DNA of 36,200 nt from JBJGXI01 sp045635475 (GCF_045635475.1 NZ_JBJGXI010000053.1:1-36200); one strand, 5' to 3'. Positions 26,689 to 35,219 are shown, numbered from the stretch's first letter. Numbers and translations are program-made. The notes: generated by a model not told the origin, from the sequence alone.

Positions 26689-28222
26689 CGAGCGAACGAT
26701 TTTGGAAGGAATCTCAACAATTGTAGATTGGGAGAGTCAGGGAGTATTATTGGCTGGCACGGCTATGAATGGACTCGATGCAATGGAATTCATAACAGAG
26801 CAGGAGCCTGACATTGTGATAAGTGATATTACGATGCCAGGATTAGATGGAATTCAATTATTAGAAAAGGTTCGGGAGGATTTTCCTGCAATAAAATGGA
26901 TATTTTTATCCGGATTTAGTGAATTTGAGTATGCACAAAAAGCGATGCGGTTTGGGGTCAAGCACTATTTACTCAAGCCTTGTAATGAAAATTATATTAC
27001 ACAGGCATTAAGCGATATTGTAAAAGAACTGGAAGAACAAAAACAGAAACACTTATATTTGGAGGACATAGAAAAGAAGGCAGATGAATTTAGTTATCAG
27101 GAACAAGAAATTATTTTTAAGGAATTACTAACGAATGTAGAAAGATCAGACGACAAAGTAGATTACTTTAAAAAACTTATGAAAGACAAGTTATCAGTGG
27201 AAGGTAATGTTCGATTGCTATTATTTCACCTTGAAAGTCCATATAAATTTGAACGATTAGCTTTATTAAAAGAAACGGTTGCAGAAGTGTTAGGTGTACG
27301 TATTTTTATCACGTATACTGGGGTAGGAAATGATTTGATTGTGCTAATTAATGATGATTTAATGGAAGGTCAACTTAAAGACTTAATTGTAAATGTACAA
27401 AGCAATTATATTCGTCATGATAAGTTGGGTGCAACGATAATCGTTAGTGACATGTGTGATATATATATGATGAATCAAGTGTATCATGACATGTATAAGC
27501 AATTAGGACAACGATTTTATTTAGGTGCTGGATGTATAATTCTACCAAATAATCAACGAGTCTTTAGTAATAATGACAAACTATTATATTCCTATGATAT
27601 GGAAAAATTAATTTTACTTGTGAAATCCTCCCATTATGAAGATGTACTTTCTGAGTTAGATTATTTGTTCAGTGAAATTGAGGGCTTACAGTTAAAGCCT
27701 AGTCTTGTAAAATCCTATTTTATTCAGTTATACCTTGCGATCGCGAAGAAAAGTGTACGTCATTATCAGGAAGATTATTTAATAGAGGTTTCTAGATTGG
27801 AAGAGATGGCAACACTAGAAGCTTTTAAACGTTTTTTCGAAGAAGTATGCTTGTATATTATTCAAATTAATAAACAGACAAAAGGGAGTAGATACTCGGC
27901 GGTAGTCGCAAGAATGATCGAGGAAATCGAGCGCAACTTAGAGAATCCTACATTATCTCTCCAATGGATGGCTAATGAGAAATTGTTTATGAACTCCGAT
28001 TATTTAGGTAAGTTATTTAAAAAAGAAGTAGGAGAGAGATTCTCATCTTATGTAACGAATACTAGGATCGAAAGGGCAGTTCGAATTATTGAGCAGGAAA
28101 ATGATATTAAAGTATTTGAGTTAGCGGAAAGGTTAGGGTTTGGTAATAATTCGCAATATTTCAGCCAGATATTCAAACGAATCACAGGTTGTACGCCATC
28201 AGATATTATAAAATCTAGCTAG
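26663..28222 (+). CDS. YesN-type response regulator with AraC DNA-binding domain
   Basis: This 519-residue regulator has a receiver domain with D8-D9, phospho-acceptor Asp55 in I-S-D-I-T-M-P and Lys-Pro near 105, a helical linker region and a C-terminal AraC/XylS domain (about 420-518, with L-G-F-G-N-N-S-Q-Y-F-S and T-P-S-D-I). The ATG at 26663 has GGGAG 5 bases upstream and lies within the kinase gene, so the two genes overlap by 26 bases and are probably translationally coupled. An in-frame upstream start at 26585 would extend deep into the kinase gene and is rejected. By position it likely activates the transport operon at 29011. Confidence 0.92.
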   Translation: MYRVLLVDDERTILEGISTIVDWESQGVLLAGTAMNGLDAMEFITEQEPDIVISDITMPGLDGIQLLEKVREDFPAIKWIFLSGFSEFEYAQKAMRFGVKHYLLKPCNENYITQALSDIVKELEEQKQKHLYLEDIEKKADEFSYQEQEIIFKELLTNVERSDDKVDYFKKLMKDKLSVEGNVRLLLFHLESPYKFERLALLKETVAEVLGVRIFITYTGVGNDLIVLINDDLMEGQLKDLIVNVQSNYIRHDKLGATIIVSDMCDIYMMNQVYHDMYKQLGQRFYLGAGCIILPNNQRVFSNNDKLLYSYDMEKLILLVKSSHYEDVLSELDYLFSEIEGLQLKPSLVKSYFIQLYLAIAKKSVRHYQEDYLIEVSRLEEMATLEAFKRFFEEVCLYIIQINKQTKGSRYSAVVARMIEEIERNLENPTLSLQWMANEKLFMNSDYLGKLFKKEVGERFSSYVTNTRIERAVRIIEQENDIKVFELAERLGFGNNSQYFSQIFKRITGCTPSDIIKSS

Positions 28223-28232
28223 TTAATAATTT

Positions 28233-28267
28233 AAGGTTTCCATCTAAGGGTGGAAACTTACTTTTTT
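28233..28267 (+). terminator. Intrinsic terminator after the second regulator
   Basis: AAGGTTTCCATC and GGGTGGAAACTT form a stem of about 9 pairs around a short loop, followed after a few bases by CTTTTTTC. It ends the kinase/regulator transcript and separates it from the repeat and the transport operon. Confidence 0.75.
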
Positions 28268-28790
28268 CAAAGACTCTTTTCGTAAATTCTGTTGTTTCAA
28301 ACTTCATAATTGAATGAACATCCGTCGTAGTTTGGAGCATGCTTGACCCGCTCCGGAAATGCACTTCGCGCACCTTAGGGGGGTTAGTGAGGCCACTGAA
28401 AAAGTCCGATAAATTTTGAAAAGAGTGAATACCAAAAAATCCATCCCCACTTTCCGCCTAAAAATCAGAAGTAAATCGAACTGGTTTCTCCACTTTTCTA
28501 TAGAAAAGTAGCAAGATTTTGGGATAGTGTTTTTGAAAAAACTTCATTTTTAACAGACAAAGACTTTTTCAGTGGCCTCGCCGCTAGTCCCGCAGGAGTC
28601 GAAGTGGATTTCCTCCGCTGCTAACGGGATTGCTCTTCATGTTGGGTGATTGGAGCTCCAGGCAGCCGACTCCAGCTGAAGCCGTGCCCGCGGAAAGCGA
28701 CTGCCTGGAGCGGAAATCACGAGCACTACGTTACGCCGCATACTAGCTATTTTACGCAAAAACAGCAATCTTTTAGAAAAGAGCCTTTTT
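28268..28790. repeat. Large structured intergenic repeat, copy 2
   Basis: This 523-base diverged copy of the element at 17338-17884 includes a 187-base insertion. Its ends form imperfect terminal inverted repeats: AGACTCTTTTCGTAAA on the left against TTTTAGAAAAGAGCCTTTTT on the right. The internal blocks GGAAATGCACTTC / GAAGTGGATTTCC and CTCCAGGCAG / CTGCCTGGAG are kept, but the second loop is about 160 bases shorter than in copy 1. It occupies most of the 788-base gap between the regulator and the solute-binding protein gene, in the same orientation as copy 1. Confidence 0.8.
28389..28579. mobile_element. MITE-like insertion inside repeat copy 2
   Basis: An 18-base perfect inverted repeat (GAGGCCACTGAAAAAGTC and its complement) bounds a stretch of about 190 bases that is absent from repeat copy 1 and is AT-richer than the surrounding repeat. 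It has no coding capacity and contains an internal 18-base palindrome, ACTTTTCTATAGAAAAGT (28492-28509). The CCACTGAAAAAGTC-type end resembles termini I associate with IS1182-like elements, but that link is from memory. Target duplication cannot be separated from the outer bases of the repeat. Confidence 0.75.
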
Positions 28791-28892
28791 ATTAGATATG
28801 AAAGCATATAAAGTTCCGCTGAGATGTCTAGCCCCAGACACCCGCAAGCTTTTCTTATTTTGACAACAAATAATCTAGTAATTAATAATTCG

Positions 28893-28915
28893 GACAAGAT
28901 TCTTGTCTTTTTTTT
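28893..28915 (+). terminator. Terminator-like hairpin upstream of the second solute-binding protein
   Basis: GACAAG, a three-base loop and CTTGTC are followed by eight T residues. It sits about 50 bases upstream of the solute-binding protein promoter and would block read-through from the left. Confidence 0.6.
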
Positions 28916-28960
28916 AAACACTTACATCTGTTTTGTTTATATTCAGAGTATTAGGAAATC

Positions 28961-28989
28961 TGATATTATAGTAACTGTAATCGCTTTCA
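28961..28989 (+). promoter_or_regulatory. Extended -10 promoter with perfect cre box for the second transport operon
   Basis: TGATATTAT (28961-28969) is an extended -10 element. Six bases downstream, TGTAATCGCTTTCA (28976-28989) matches the cre consensus at every position. The sequence AATCTGATAT before it is identical to that before the other solute-binding protein promoter at 4525. Catabolite repression by CcpA through occlusion of the transcription start is expected. Confidence 0.75.
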
Positions 28990-29010
28990 AATTAAAGGGG
29001 AGGGAAAAAA

Positions 29011-30354
29011 ATGAAAAAGAATTTATTGATACTTCTTGGTATCGTCATGATGGTATTAGTTTTAGCTGCATGTAATGGTGAAGAAACAACAGGAGATTCA
29101 AATGAAAACACAAATGCAAACACGGAGGAACCTGCAACTAATGATAATTCAGATTCAGATAATGAAGCTGATGCTGAAGATATTACACTAAGAATTGCTT
29201 GGTGGGGTTCCCAGCCACGACATGATTATACAGTAAAAGTTATTGAAATGTACGAAGAACAACACCCAGGTGTTACGATCGAGCCAGAATATGCTAGCTG
29301 GGATGATTACTGGCAAAAGCTTGCTCCTCAAGCGGCTGCAAATGAATTGCCAGATATTATTCAAATGGACTTATCTTATTTAACACAATACGCAGAGAAT
29401 AACCAGCTAGCTGATTTAAATCAGTTCATAGGAAATCAAATTGATACGTCAAACATTTCTGACTCAATTATTTCTGGTGGTCAAGTTGGCGATGGCGTTT
29501 TTGGATTTAACTTAGGGGTTAACGCAGTAGGTTTCCACTACAATCCAGCTTTATTAGAAGAAGTAGGCATTGATGAGATTGCTGATGACTGGACTTGGGA
29601 TGATTACCAAGAGATGTCACAAAAAGCAGTCGATGCAGGATACTATTTTGATACAGGTTTGAAAGCAGATGTATTCTTTAATTACTACTTACGTACACAA
29701 GGGAAACGTCTTTATGCAGCAGATGGTAGTGGATTAGGATATGATGATGATCAACTATTTGTAGATTTCTTCTCAATGGCGGCCGAACAAGTTGAAGCTG
29801 AAGCAACGCCAACGCCGGACTTTTTAGCACAACTTGCTGGTCCAGAGGATGATCCAGCAGTAAAAGGGGAAGCAGTTGGTATTTTCCAATGGTCTAACCA
29901 GTTTGTTGGATTAGAAGACATTTCAGGATTAGAATTTGACATGGCTCCAATGCCTGGTCCAAATGTGGCAGACGGCTTATTCTTGAAGCCTAGTATGTTC
30001 TTCTCAATCTCAGAAAACTCGGCTCAAAAAGAAGCTGCAGCAGATTTCATTAGTTTCTTTGTAAATGATGTTGAAGCAAATAAACTAATTTTAGGTGATC
30101 GTGGTGTACCAGGATCTTCTGAAGTAAAAGAAGCACTTAAAGCAGAGATTTCTGCTTCACAAGCTGAAGTATTTGAATATATTGCATGGGCAGAAGAAAA
30201 TAGTTCTGCAATGGGTCCAGCCGATCCTGCAGGAGCTGGAGAAATTATTGAACTTCTTGACAGCTTATCTGAACAAATGAACTATGGTCAAATTACTCCT
30301 GCTGATGCAGCTACTAACTTTAGACAACAAGCAGAAAGTATATTAGGAAATTAA
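29011..30354 (+). CDS. Lipoprotein sugar-binding protein of a second CUT1 ABC importer
   Basis: This 447-residue lipoprotein has signal sequence and lipobox L-A-A-C, with Cys21 as the anchor, followed by an Asn/Asp/Glu-rich linker to about residue 58. The mature family 1 binding domain starts with I-A-W-W-G-S and contains W-T-W-D-D-Y near residue 196. It would bind an oligosaccharide outside the membrane and present it to the permeases at 30436 and 31336. AAAGGGGAGGG precedes the ATG. It differs greatly from the protein at 4597, suggesting a different ligand or oligosaccharide size. A very stable hairpin follows the gene. Confidence 0.93.
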   Translation: MKKNLLILLGIVMMVLVLAACNGEETTGDSNENTNANTEEPATNDNSDSDNEADAEDITLRIAWWGSQPRHDYTVKVIEMYEEQHPGVTIEPEYASWDDYWQKLAPQAAANELPDIIQMDLSYLTQYAENNQLADLNQFIGNQIDTSNISDSIISGGQVGDGVFGFNLGVNAVGFHYNPALLEEVGIDEIADDWTWDDYQEMSQKAVDAGYYFDTGLKADVFFNYYLRTQGKRLYAADGSGLGYDDDQLFVDFFSMAAEQVEAEATPTPDFLAQLAGPEDDPAVKGEAVGIFQWSNQFVGLEDISGLEFDMAPMPGPNVADGLFLKPSMFFSISENSAQKEAAADFISFFVNDVEANKLILGDRGVPGSSEVKEALKAEISASQAEVFEYIAWAEENSSAMGPADPAGAGEIIELLDSLSEQMNYGQITPADAATNFRQQAESILGN

Positions 30355-30366
30355 AATCTTTCATGA

Positions 30367-30399
30367 AACGATAGCTGATCAGCTTGATCAGCTATCGTT
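30367..30399 (+). terminator. Stable intercistronic stem-loop after the second solute-binding protein
   Basis: A perfect 15-base-pair stem (AACGATAGCTGATCA and its complement) closes on a three-base loop. No T-run follows and the permease gene begins 37 bases later, so it most likely stabilises the upstream mRNA and lowers permease expression relative to the binding protein. Confidence 0.6.
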
Positions 30400-30435
30400 C
30401 ATATACGCTTACTTCAGAAGAAGGGAGATGAGTAA

Positions 30436-31332
30436 ATGAGTACACACGTAAGACAAAATTTGTGGGGATACTTTTTTATTGGTCCATTTATTATTGGGTT
30501 TTTAGCTTTTACGATCATTCCAATCCTTGCCTCACTATATTTTTCATTTACATCCTATGATTTATTTTCGGCTCCGCAGTGGATTGGATTTGAGAATTTT
30601 AAAAATATGTTTACGAGTGATCCAAGATATCTTCACTCGCTAAAAATAACTTTCATCTATGTTTTTGGAGGAGTTCCGCTACGGTTAGCATTTGCATTGG
30701 TAGTCGCGATGTTACTGAATACAGCTTCTAGAGCAGTAGGATTGTACCGGACGATGTATTACTTACCATCATTAATTGGTGGAAGTGTTGCCGTTGCGAT
30801 TATGTGGCGTAATATTTTTGGTGATGATGGGATCGTTAACTTGGCTTTATTAGGACTAGGGATGGATCCAGTTCGTTGGTTCGGTGATCCAGCAGCAGCA
30901 TTATGGATGCTAATCGGATTGTCCATATGGCAATTTGGGTCCTCTATGCTTATTTTCTTGGCAGGATTGAAGTCAATTCCACAAAGCTATTACGAAGCTG
31001 CAAGTGTAGATGGTGCTAGCTTTTTCCAGAAGTTTTTTAGTATTACAATTCCAATGTTAAGTCCGGTTATTTTGTTTAATGCAATCATGCAGACAATTGC
31101 TGCATTTATGACCTTTGTTCCAGCGTTTATTATTTCAAAAGGGACAGGTGGTCCGTTAGATGGTACCCTCCTTTATTCACTATATTTATTTAAACAAGGT
31201 TTTGAATTTTTCCACATGGGCTATGCCTCGGCAATGGCTTGGGTCATGCTTGTAATTATTGCTATTTTAACATCGATTATCTTTTTCTCATCACGTTACT
31301 GGGTGCATTACGAATCGGAAGGAGGCAGATAA
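30436..31332 (+). CDS. CUT1 sugar ABC transporter permease (UgpA/MalF type)
   Basis: This 298-residue membrane permease has about six transmembrane segments and an EAA loop starting near residue 186 (Y-E-A-A-S-V-D-G-A-S, then I-P-M-L). It is shorter at the N-terminus than the counterpart at 2657. AAGGGAG precedes the ATG. Its stop codon is 3 bases from the next permease start, so the pair is tightly co-translated. No ATPase gene is adjacent. Confidence 0.93.
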   Translation: MSTHVRQNLWGYFFIGPFIIGFLAFTIIPILASLYFSFTSYDLFSAPQWIGFENFKNMFTSDPRYLHSLKITFIYVFGGVPLRLAFALVVAMLLNTASRAVGLYRTMYYLPSLIGGSVAVAIMWRNIFGDDGIVNLALLGLGMDPVRWFGDPAAALWMLIGLSIWQFGSSMLIFLAGLKSIPQSYYEAASVDGASFFQKFFSITIPMLSPVILFNAIMQTIAAFMTFVPAFIISKGTGGPLDGTLLYSLYLFKQGFEFFHMGYASAMAWVMLVIIAILTSIIFFSSRYWVHYESEGGR

Positions 31333-31335
31333 CCA

Positions 31336-32217
31336 ATGCGTACATCGGTTGAAAAACAGGTGCAATACAGGCAAAATCGAATTTCCATTAAACCTAAAAA
31401 GATTCTATACCACGTACTAGTTGGAGGATTTGCTATCCTGCTGCTTTATCCAGTTATATGGTTATTAATGAGTTCCTTCAAAGTGAGTGAGCAAATTTTT
31501 ATTACTGCGGACTCTTTAATACCTAATCCGTTTGTCTTAGGTAATTACGCACAAGGATGGCAAGGCTTTGGTGATTACTCCTTTGGTGTGTTCATCAAAA
31601 ATACGGCGGTTTTTGTATTATTCGTATTAGTCGGCCACTTGATTTCTTGTTCATTAATAGCATTTGGCTTTGCTCGATTGAGATTCATCGGTAGAGGCTT
31701 CTGGTTTGCGATTATGATAATGACACTGATGTTACCTTATGAAGTTGTAATGATTCCGCAGTACATCATTTTTGCGAAGCTTGGTTGGCTCAATTCGTTG
31801 AAGCCATTAGTAGTCCCGGCCTTCTTTGGACATCCATTTTTCATATTCTTGCTTGTTCAATTTATTCGGACGATTCCACGGGAATTGGATGAAGCGGCAA
31901 CGATTGATGGATGTAATACCTTTAGCATTTATTATCGGATTATCCTACCATTAATCACACCAGCATTGGCAACGACAGCAATCTTTACGTTCTATTGGAC
32001 GTGGGATAACTTACTCGGTCCGGTGCTGTACTTGAACAGTCCTGAGAAATATACCGTTTCGATGGCACTGAATATGTTCTTAAGTAATGAAACAGTTTCG
32101 AATTGGGGCGCCATGTTCGCCATGTCAGTTGTTACTCTAATTCCGGTGTTTGTGATTTTCTTCATTTTCCAACGTTATGTTGTAGAAGGAATCAGTACGA
32201 GTGGTTTAAAAGGATAA
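31336..32217 (+). CDS. CUT1 sugar ABC transporter permease (UgpE/MalG type)
   Basis: This 293-residue permease partner has an EAA loop near residues 185-203 (L-D-E-A-A-T-I-D-G-C, then L-P-L-I) and a C-terminal V-V-E-G-I-S-T-S-G-L-K-G of MalG type. AAGGAGG lies in the end of the preceding gene. In the EAA loop a Cys follows the usual D-G pair where Ala is commoner, a minor oddity. It forms the transport channel with the permease at 30436. Confidence 0.93.
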   Translation: MRTSVEKQVQYRQNRISIKPKKILYHVLVGGFAILLLYPVIWLLMSSFKVSEQIFITADSLIPNPFVLGNYAQGWQGFGDYSFGVFIKNTAVFVLFVLVGHLISCSLIAFGFARLRFIGRGFWFAIMIMTLMLPYEVVMIPQYIIFAKLGWLNSLKPLVVPAFFGHPFFIFLLVQFIRTIPRELDEAATIDGCNTFSIYYRIILPLITPALATTAIFTFYWTWDNLLGPVLYLNSPEKYTVSMALNMFLSNETVSNWGAMFAMSVVTLIPVFVIFFIFQRYVVEGISTSGLKG

Positions 32218-32239
32218 CGCAGCAACTTGGACGGTTATC

Positions 32240-32268
32240 TGAGGTAATTACTAGTTGTAGTTACCTCA
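32240..32268 (+). terminator. Intercistronic hairpin between permease and DUF624 genes
   Basis: TGAGGTAATTAC and GTAGTTACCTCA form a 12-pair stem (one G-U) around a 5-base loop. There is no T-run and the DUF624 gene follows in the same direction, so attenuation or RNA processing is more likely than full termination. Confidence 0.45.
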
Positions 32269-32298
32269 TTACAGTTCCAAAGGGGAAGGGTGGATAAT

Positions 32299-32937
32299 AT
32301 GGCAGTACTTAATAAATGGTTAGATTGGGTAACCAAAATTGCATACCTTAACATACTATGGATTGCTTTTTCGATAGCTGGATTAGTTGTGTTTGGACTG
32401 TTTCCTGCTTTGACAGCTACATTCACTGTTGCGAGAAACTGGGTGACAGGAAAAAGTGACCTTCCCGTATTTCGAACATTTTGGAATGCTTATAAGCAGG
32501 AGTTTGTGAAGAGTAATCTATTAGGGTATGTGCTATCTATAATTGGTTATATATTATATCTGGATTTTGTTTTCCTTACTATATCATCAAATGCTTACGT
32601 CAGTATGCTAACAATTCCATTTGTACTAATTGCATCCATATTTGTGTTATCGGCACTTTATGTGTTTCCAACTTTCGTATACTACGAAATGAAGCTGTTT
32701 CAAGTAATTAAGAATGCTTTTTTTATTATGATTATGAATCCACTTCCTACAATCACAATGGTGATAGGAGTTGGTTCCATTATCATTATATTATGGACAT
32801 TTCAAGGTTTAGCTATATTTTTCAGCACTAGTCTATTGGCTGTAGTTATAATGTTGGCTGCCCAACGAGCGTTTAAAAAAGTGAATGAAAAGCAGCAACT
32901 ATATGCTGAACAGACTGCTTCACATGTGATCAAATGA
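32299..32937 (+). CDS. DUF624 (YesL-like) membrane protein
   Basis: This 212-residue polytopic membrane protein matches the DUF624 family: K-I-A-Y-L-N-I-L-W-I-A-F near the N-terminus, G-L-F-P-A-L-T-A-T-F, then several hydrophobic helices. It is the last gene of the second transport operon, while its relative at 1948 is the first gene of the left operon. The ATG at 32299 and an in-frame GTG at 32290 share the purine-rich AAAGGGGAAGGGTGG leader; either may be used. The family function is unknown, but its repeated association with sugar importers suggests a role in transport or in sensing through YesM kinases. Confidence 0.87.
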   Translation: MAVLNKWLDWVTKIAYLNILWIAFSIAGLVVFGLFPALTATFTVARNWVTGKSDLPVFRTFWNAYKQEFVKSNLLGYVLSIIGYILYLDFVFLTISSNAYVSMLTIPFVLIASIFVLSALYVFPTFVYYEMKLFQVIKNAFFIMIMNPLPTITMVIGVGSIIIILWTFQGLAIFFSTSLLAVVIMLAAQRAFKKVNEKQQLYAEQTASHVIK

Positions 32938-33099
32938 CATGTTTGAGAATGGGTGAGCCTTAGTTTGTTTGGCTGCTTTTTATTTATCTTAAAATAAGCA
33001 CTACAAGCATAGATGGATAGGTCTTGTTCATAATAAGAAAACATTTTTAAAAATTGGACATGATTTCTCCATTTGTCTGATTAGGAGGTAAGTGGTTGA

Positions 33100-33879
33100 A
33101 TGGTACATGGAAAGGTTGCGTTAATAACAGGTGCTGGCTCTGGGATGGGGCGCGTGGTTGCTCTACGTCTGGCTAAATCGGGTGCAAAGGTTGTGTTAAT
33201 CGATCTTCATGAGGAAGCAATCAAAACAACGAAAAGAGAGATTGAACAAATTGCCGGTTCAGCCTTGGCAGTTCCGTGTGATATTTCAAGATCAACAGAA
33301 ATGAATGCTGCATTTGAACAAGTGGCGAAGAAGTGGGACCGGCTTGATGTTGTGTTTGCTAATGCCGGAATTGTTGGAATGTTGAATTCAATTGAATCGA
33401 TGGAAGTAGAAGACTGGGAAAAAACGATTAACATTAATGTAACGGGCACCTTTTTAACTGTGAAACATTCGATTCCACTATTAAAAAAACACGGTGGGAG
33501 TATTATCATTACCAGTTCTGTAAGTGGAAATCGTGTTTTCTCACAAGCAGGCTTCTCAACCTATAGCACCTCTAAAGCAGCACAGGTGGCTTTTATGAAA
33601 ATGGCGGCTTTGGAACTTGCTACCTATAAAATTAGAGTGAACGCAATATGTCCAGGTGGAATTAAAACAGGTATTCAAAAATCGATAAAAAAATCTGAAC
33701 ATTTGAATGACATTCGCATTCCTCATAAGTTTCCAAAAGGTGATCAACCATTAGAGCATGATAAAGGAACGCCAGAGCAAGTAGCTGATTTGGTGGAATT
33801 TTTAGCGTTTGAAAAATCCTCGCACATTACTGGTACAGAGATTTATATCGATGGTGGAGAGTCGCTTCTTCGAGGATAG
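33100..33879 (+). CDS. SDR-family NAD(P)-dependent oxidoreductase
   Basis: This 259-residue classical short-chain dehydrogenase has a nucleotide-binding T-G-A-G-S-G-M-G (10-17), N-A-G at 88-90, a catalytic Ser in the S-S-V-S stretch near 139-142 and Tyr155-x3-Lys159. An acidic residue after the second strand (Asp35) favours NAD over NADP. It probably interconverts a keto group and hydroxyl on a sugar acid or deoxy-uronate; a KduD-like role is possible, but the sequence does not resemble KduD closely. AGGAGGT precedes the ATG. It lies 162 bases after the DUF624 gene, and the gap shows no clear promoter. Confidence 0.9.
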   Translation: MVHGKVALITGAGSGMGRVVALRLAKSGAKVVLIDLHEEAIKTTKREIEQIAGSALAVPCDISRSTEMNAAFEQVAKKWDRLDVVFANAGIVGMLNSIESMEVEDWEKTININVTGTFLTVKHSIPLLKKHGGSIIITSSVSGNRVFSQAGFSTYSTSKAAQVAFMKMAALELATYKIRVNAICPGGIKTGIQKSIKKSEHLNDIRIPHKFPKGDQPLEHDKGTPEQVADLVEFLAFEKSSHITGTEIYIDGGESLLRG

Positions 33880-33923
33880 CTTCTGAATGAAATATCATTA
33901 ATAAAAGGCGGAGGGGAACGTCA

Positions 33924-35219
33924 TTGAAAAAGATAGTAGTTTGTGGGATTAGCAACCGGGCGTTGGGGATGTTTATTGAGCCGGTCTTAAACGATTTTCA
34001 TGAAGGTAACCAGATTGTAGGTTTACTTGATGTAGATCCAAGAAGACTTGAGTTGTGCAAAGAAATCTACCCTGTTTTATCTAATGTACCTGTCTATTAC
34101 CCAGAGCAATTTCAGCAAATGGTGGAAGAAATAGCACCGAACACCGTAATTGTTGCAAGTAGGGATAACACACATATTGAGTATATTTTACAAGGGCTTG
34201 CTAATGATCTAGATGTAATTACAGAAAAGCCGATGGTAACCACTGCGGAGGATGCTCGAAAAGTAATGGAAGCGGAAGCAACTAGTGCTGGCAATGTTAC
34301 AGTTGCTTTTAATTATCGATATAATGCATTTCATAGAAAAATTAAAGAGTTAATTCTAGATGGTAAAATTGGGCGAATTACTTCGGTAGATTTAAATTGG
34401 TATATTGATACGTATCATGGTGCTAGTTATTTTAAAAGATGGAATCGCAAACGTGAATTGTCGGGAGGGTTGTCGATTCATAAATCGACACATCATTTTG
34501 ATTTAATCAATTGGTGGTTGGATCAAAATCCGGTTGAGGTGTTTGCTTACGGGGCACTAAATTATTACGGAAAAGATGGAGAGTTAAACCCGAGTCCAAC
34601 TGATAACAGATATTGTGGCACATGCAGTGAACAGCTAAATTGCGATTATTATATGCGCTGGTCTAACCGACGCCATTCGTTAAAAGTAAAAGACGACCAT
34701 ATAAAATCAGACAGTGATAAAGAGCCAAGCTACTCCAATTATCGGCCAGATGCATGTATATTTGACCATGAAATTGATATAGAAGATACATATGTGGCAA
34801 CTGTCAAGTATGATAAAGGCGCCTTTCTAAGCTATTCAATCAATTTCTCTGTTCCTTATGAGGGATACCGGTTGGCTATAAACGGCACAAAAGGAAGAAT
34901 CGAAACAACCGAGTATCATGAACCTAGTCGAGTTCCGTTTCCGATTCCAGAGCAAACGATTGATTACTATCCTTTATTTGGTTCAAAAGAAACGATTCAT
35001 GTTGTACAGTCAAAAGGTGCTCACGGCGGTGGAGACCCACTAATTCAAGAGGAGCTTTTTTTAGGAGTTGACCCAACACGACCTTATAAAATCTTAGCAG
35101 GAGCAGAAGCAGGCGCGTACTCCATTGCTGTAGGAGAAGGTGTGTGGAAATCTAGCAAGACAAATCAGCCAGTCCGTGTAGATGAACTATTACAATCAAC
35201 CGTCATAAAAGATTATTAG
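33924..35219 (+). CDS. Gfo/Idh/MocA-family oxidoreductase with Cys-rich insert
   Basis: This 431-residue dehydrogenase-type protein opens with a Rossmann strand (K-K-I-V-V-C-G-I-S-N-R), where the usual GxGxxG is modified, and carries E-K-P-M-V-T-T near residue 98-104 and S-G-G-L-S-I-H-K-S-T-H-H-F-D around 185-198. An insert includes C-G-T-C-x5-C near 232-242, possibly a structural metal site. Translation starts at TTG 33924 after GGCGGAGGGG; no better start is in frame. It lies 44 bases after the SDR gene and 59 before the ASRT-like gene, suggesting one transcript. The substrate is unknown; the His-rich pocket suits a sugar. Confidence 0.9.
   Translation: MKKIVVCGISNRALGMFIEPVLNDFHEGNQIVGLLDVDPRRLELCKEIYPVLSNVPVYYPEQFQQMVEEIAPNTVIVASRDNTHIEYILQGLANDLDVITEKPMVTTAEDARKVMEAEATSAGNVTVAFNYRYNAFHRKIKELILDGKIGRITSVDLNWYIDTYHGASYFKRWNRKRELSGGLSIHKSTHHFDLINWWLDQNPVEVFAYGALNYYGKDGELNPSPTDNRYCGTCSEQLNCDYYMRWSNRRHSLKVKDDHIKSDSDKEPSYSNYRPDACIFDHEIDIEDTYVATVKYDKGAFLSYSINFSVPYEGYRLAINGTKGRIETTEYHEPSRVPFPIPEQTIDYYPLFGSKETIHVVQSKGAHGGGDPLIQEELFLGVDPTRPYKILAGAEAGAYSIAVGEGVWKSSKTNQPVRVDELLQSTVIKDY

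Noticed and set aside
28637..28921. Minus-strand frame of 94 codons across the end of repeat copy 2
   Set aside because: It spans repeat and promoter-proximal sequence with biased composition and has no start signal.
32950..32980. Possible terminator after the second DUF624 gene
   Set aside because: Only AGCC/GGCT can pair around an 11-base loop, too weak despite the following TTTTT.
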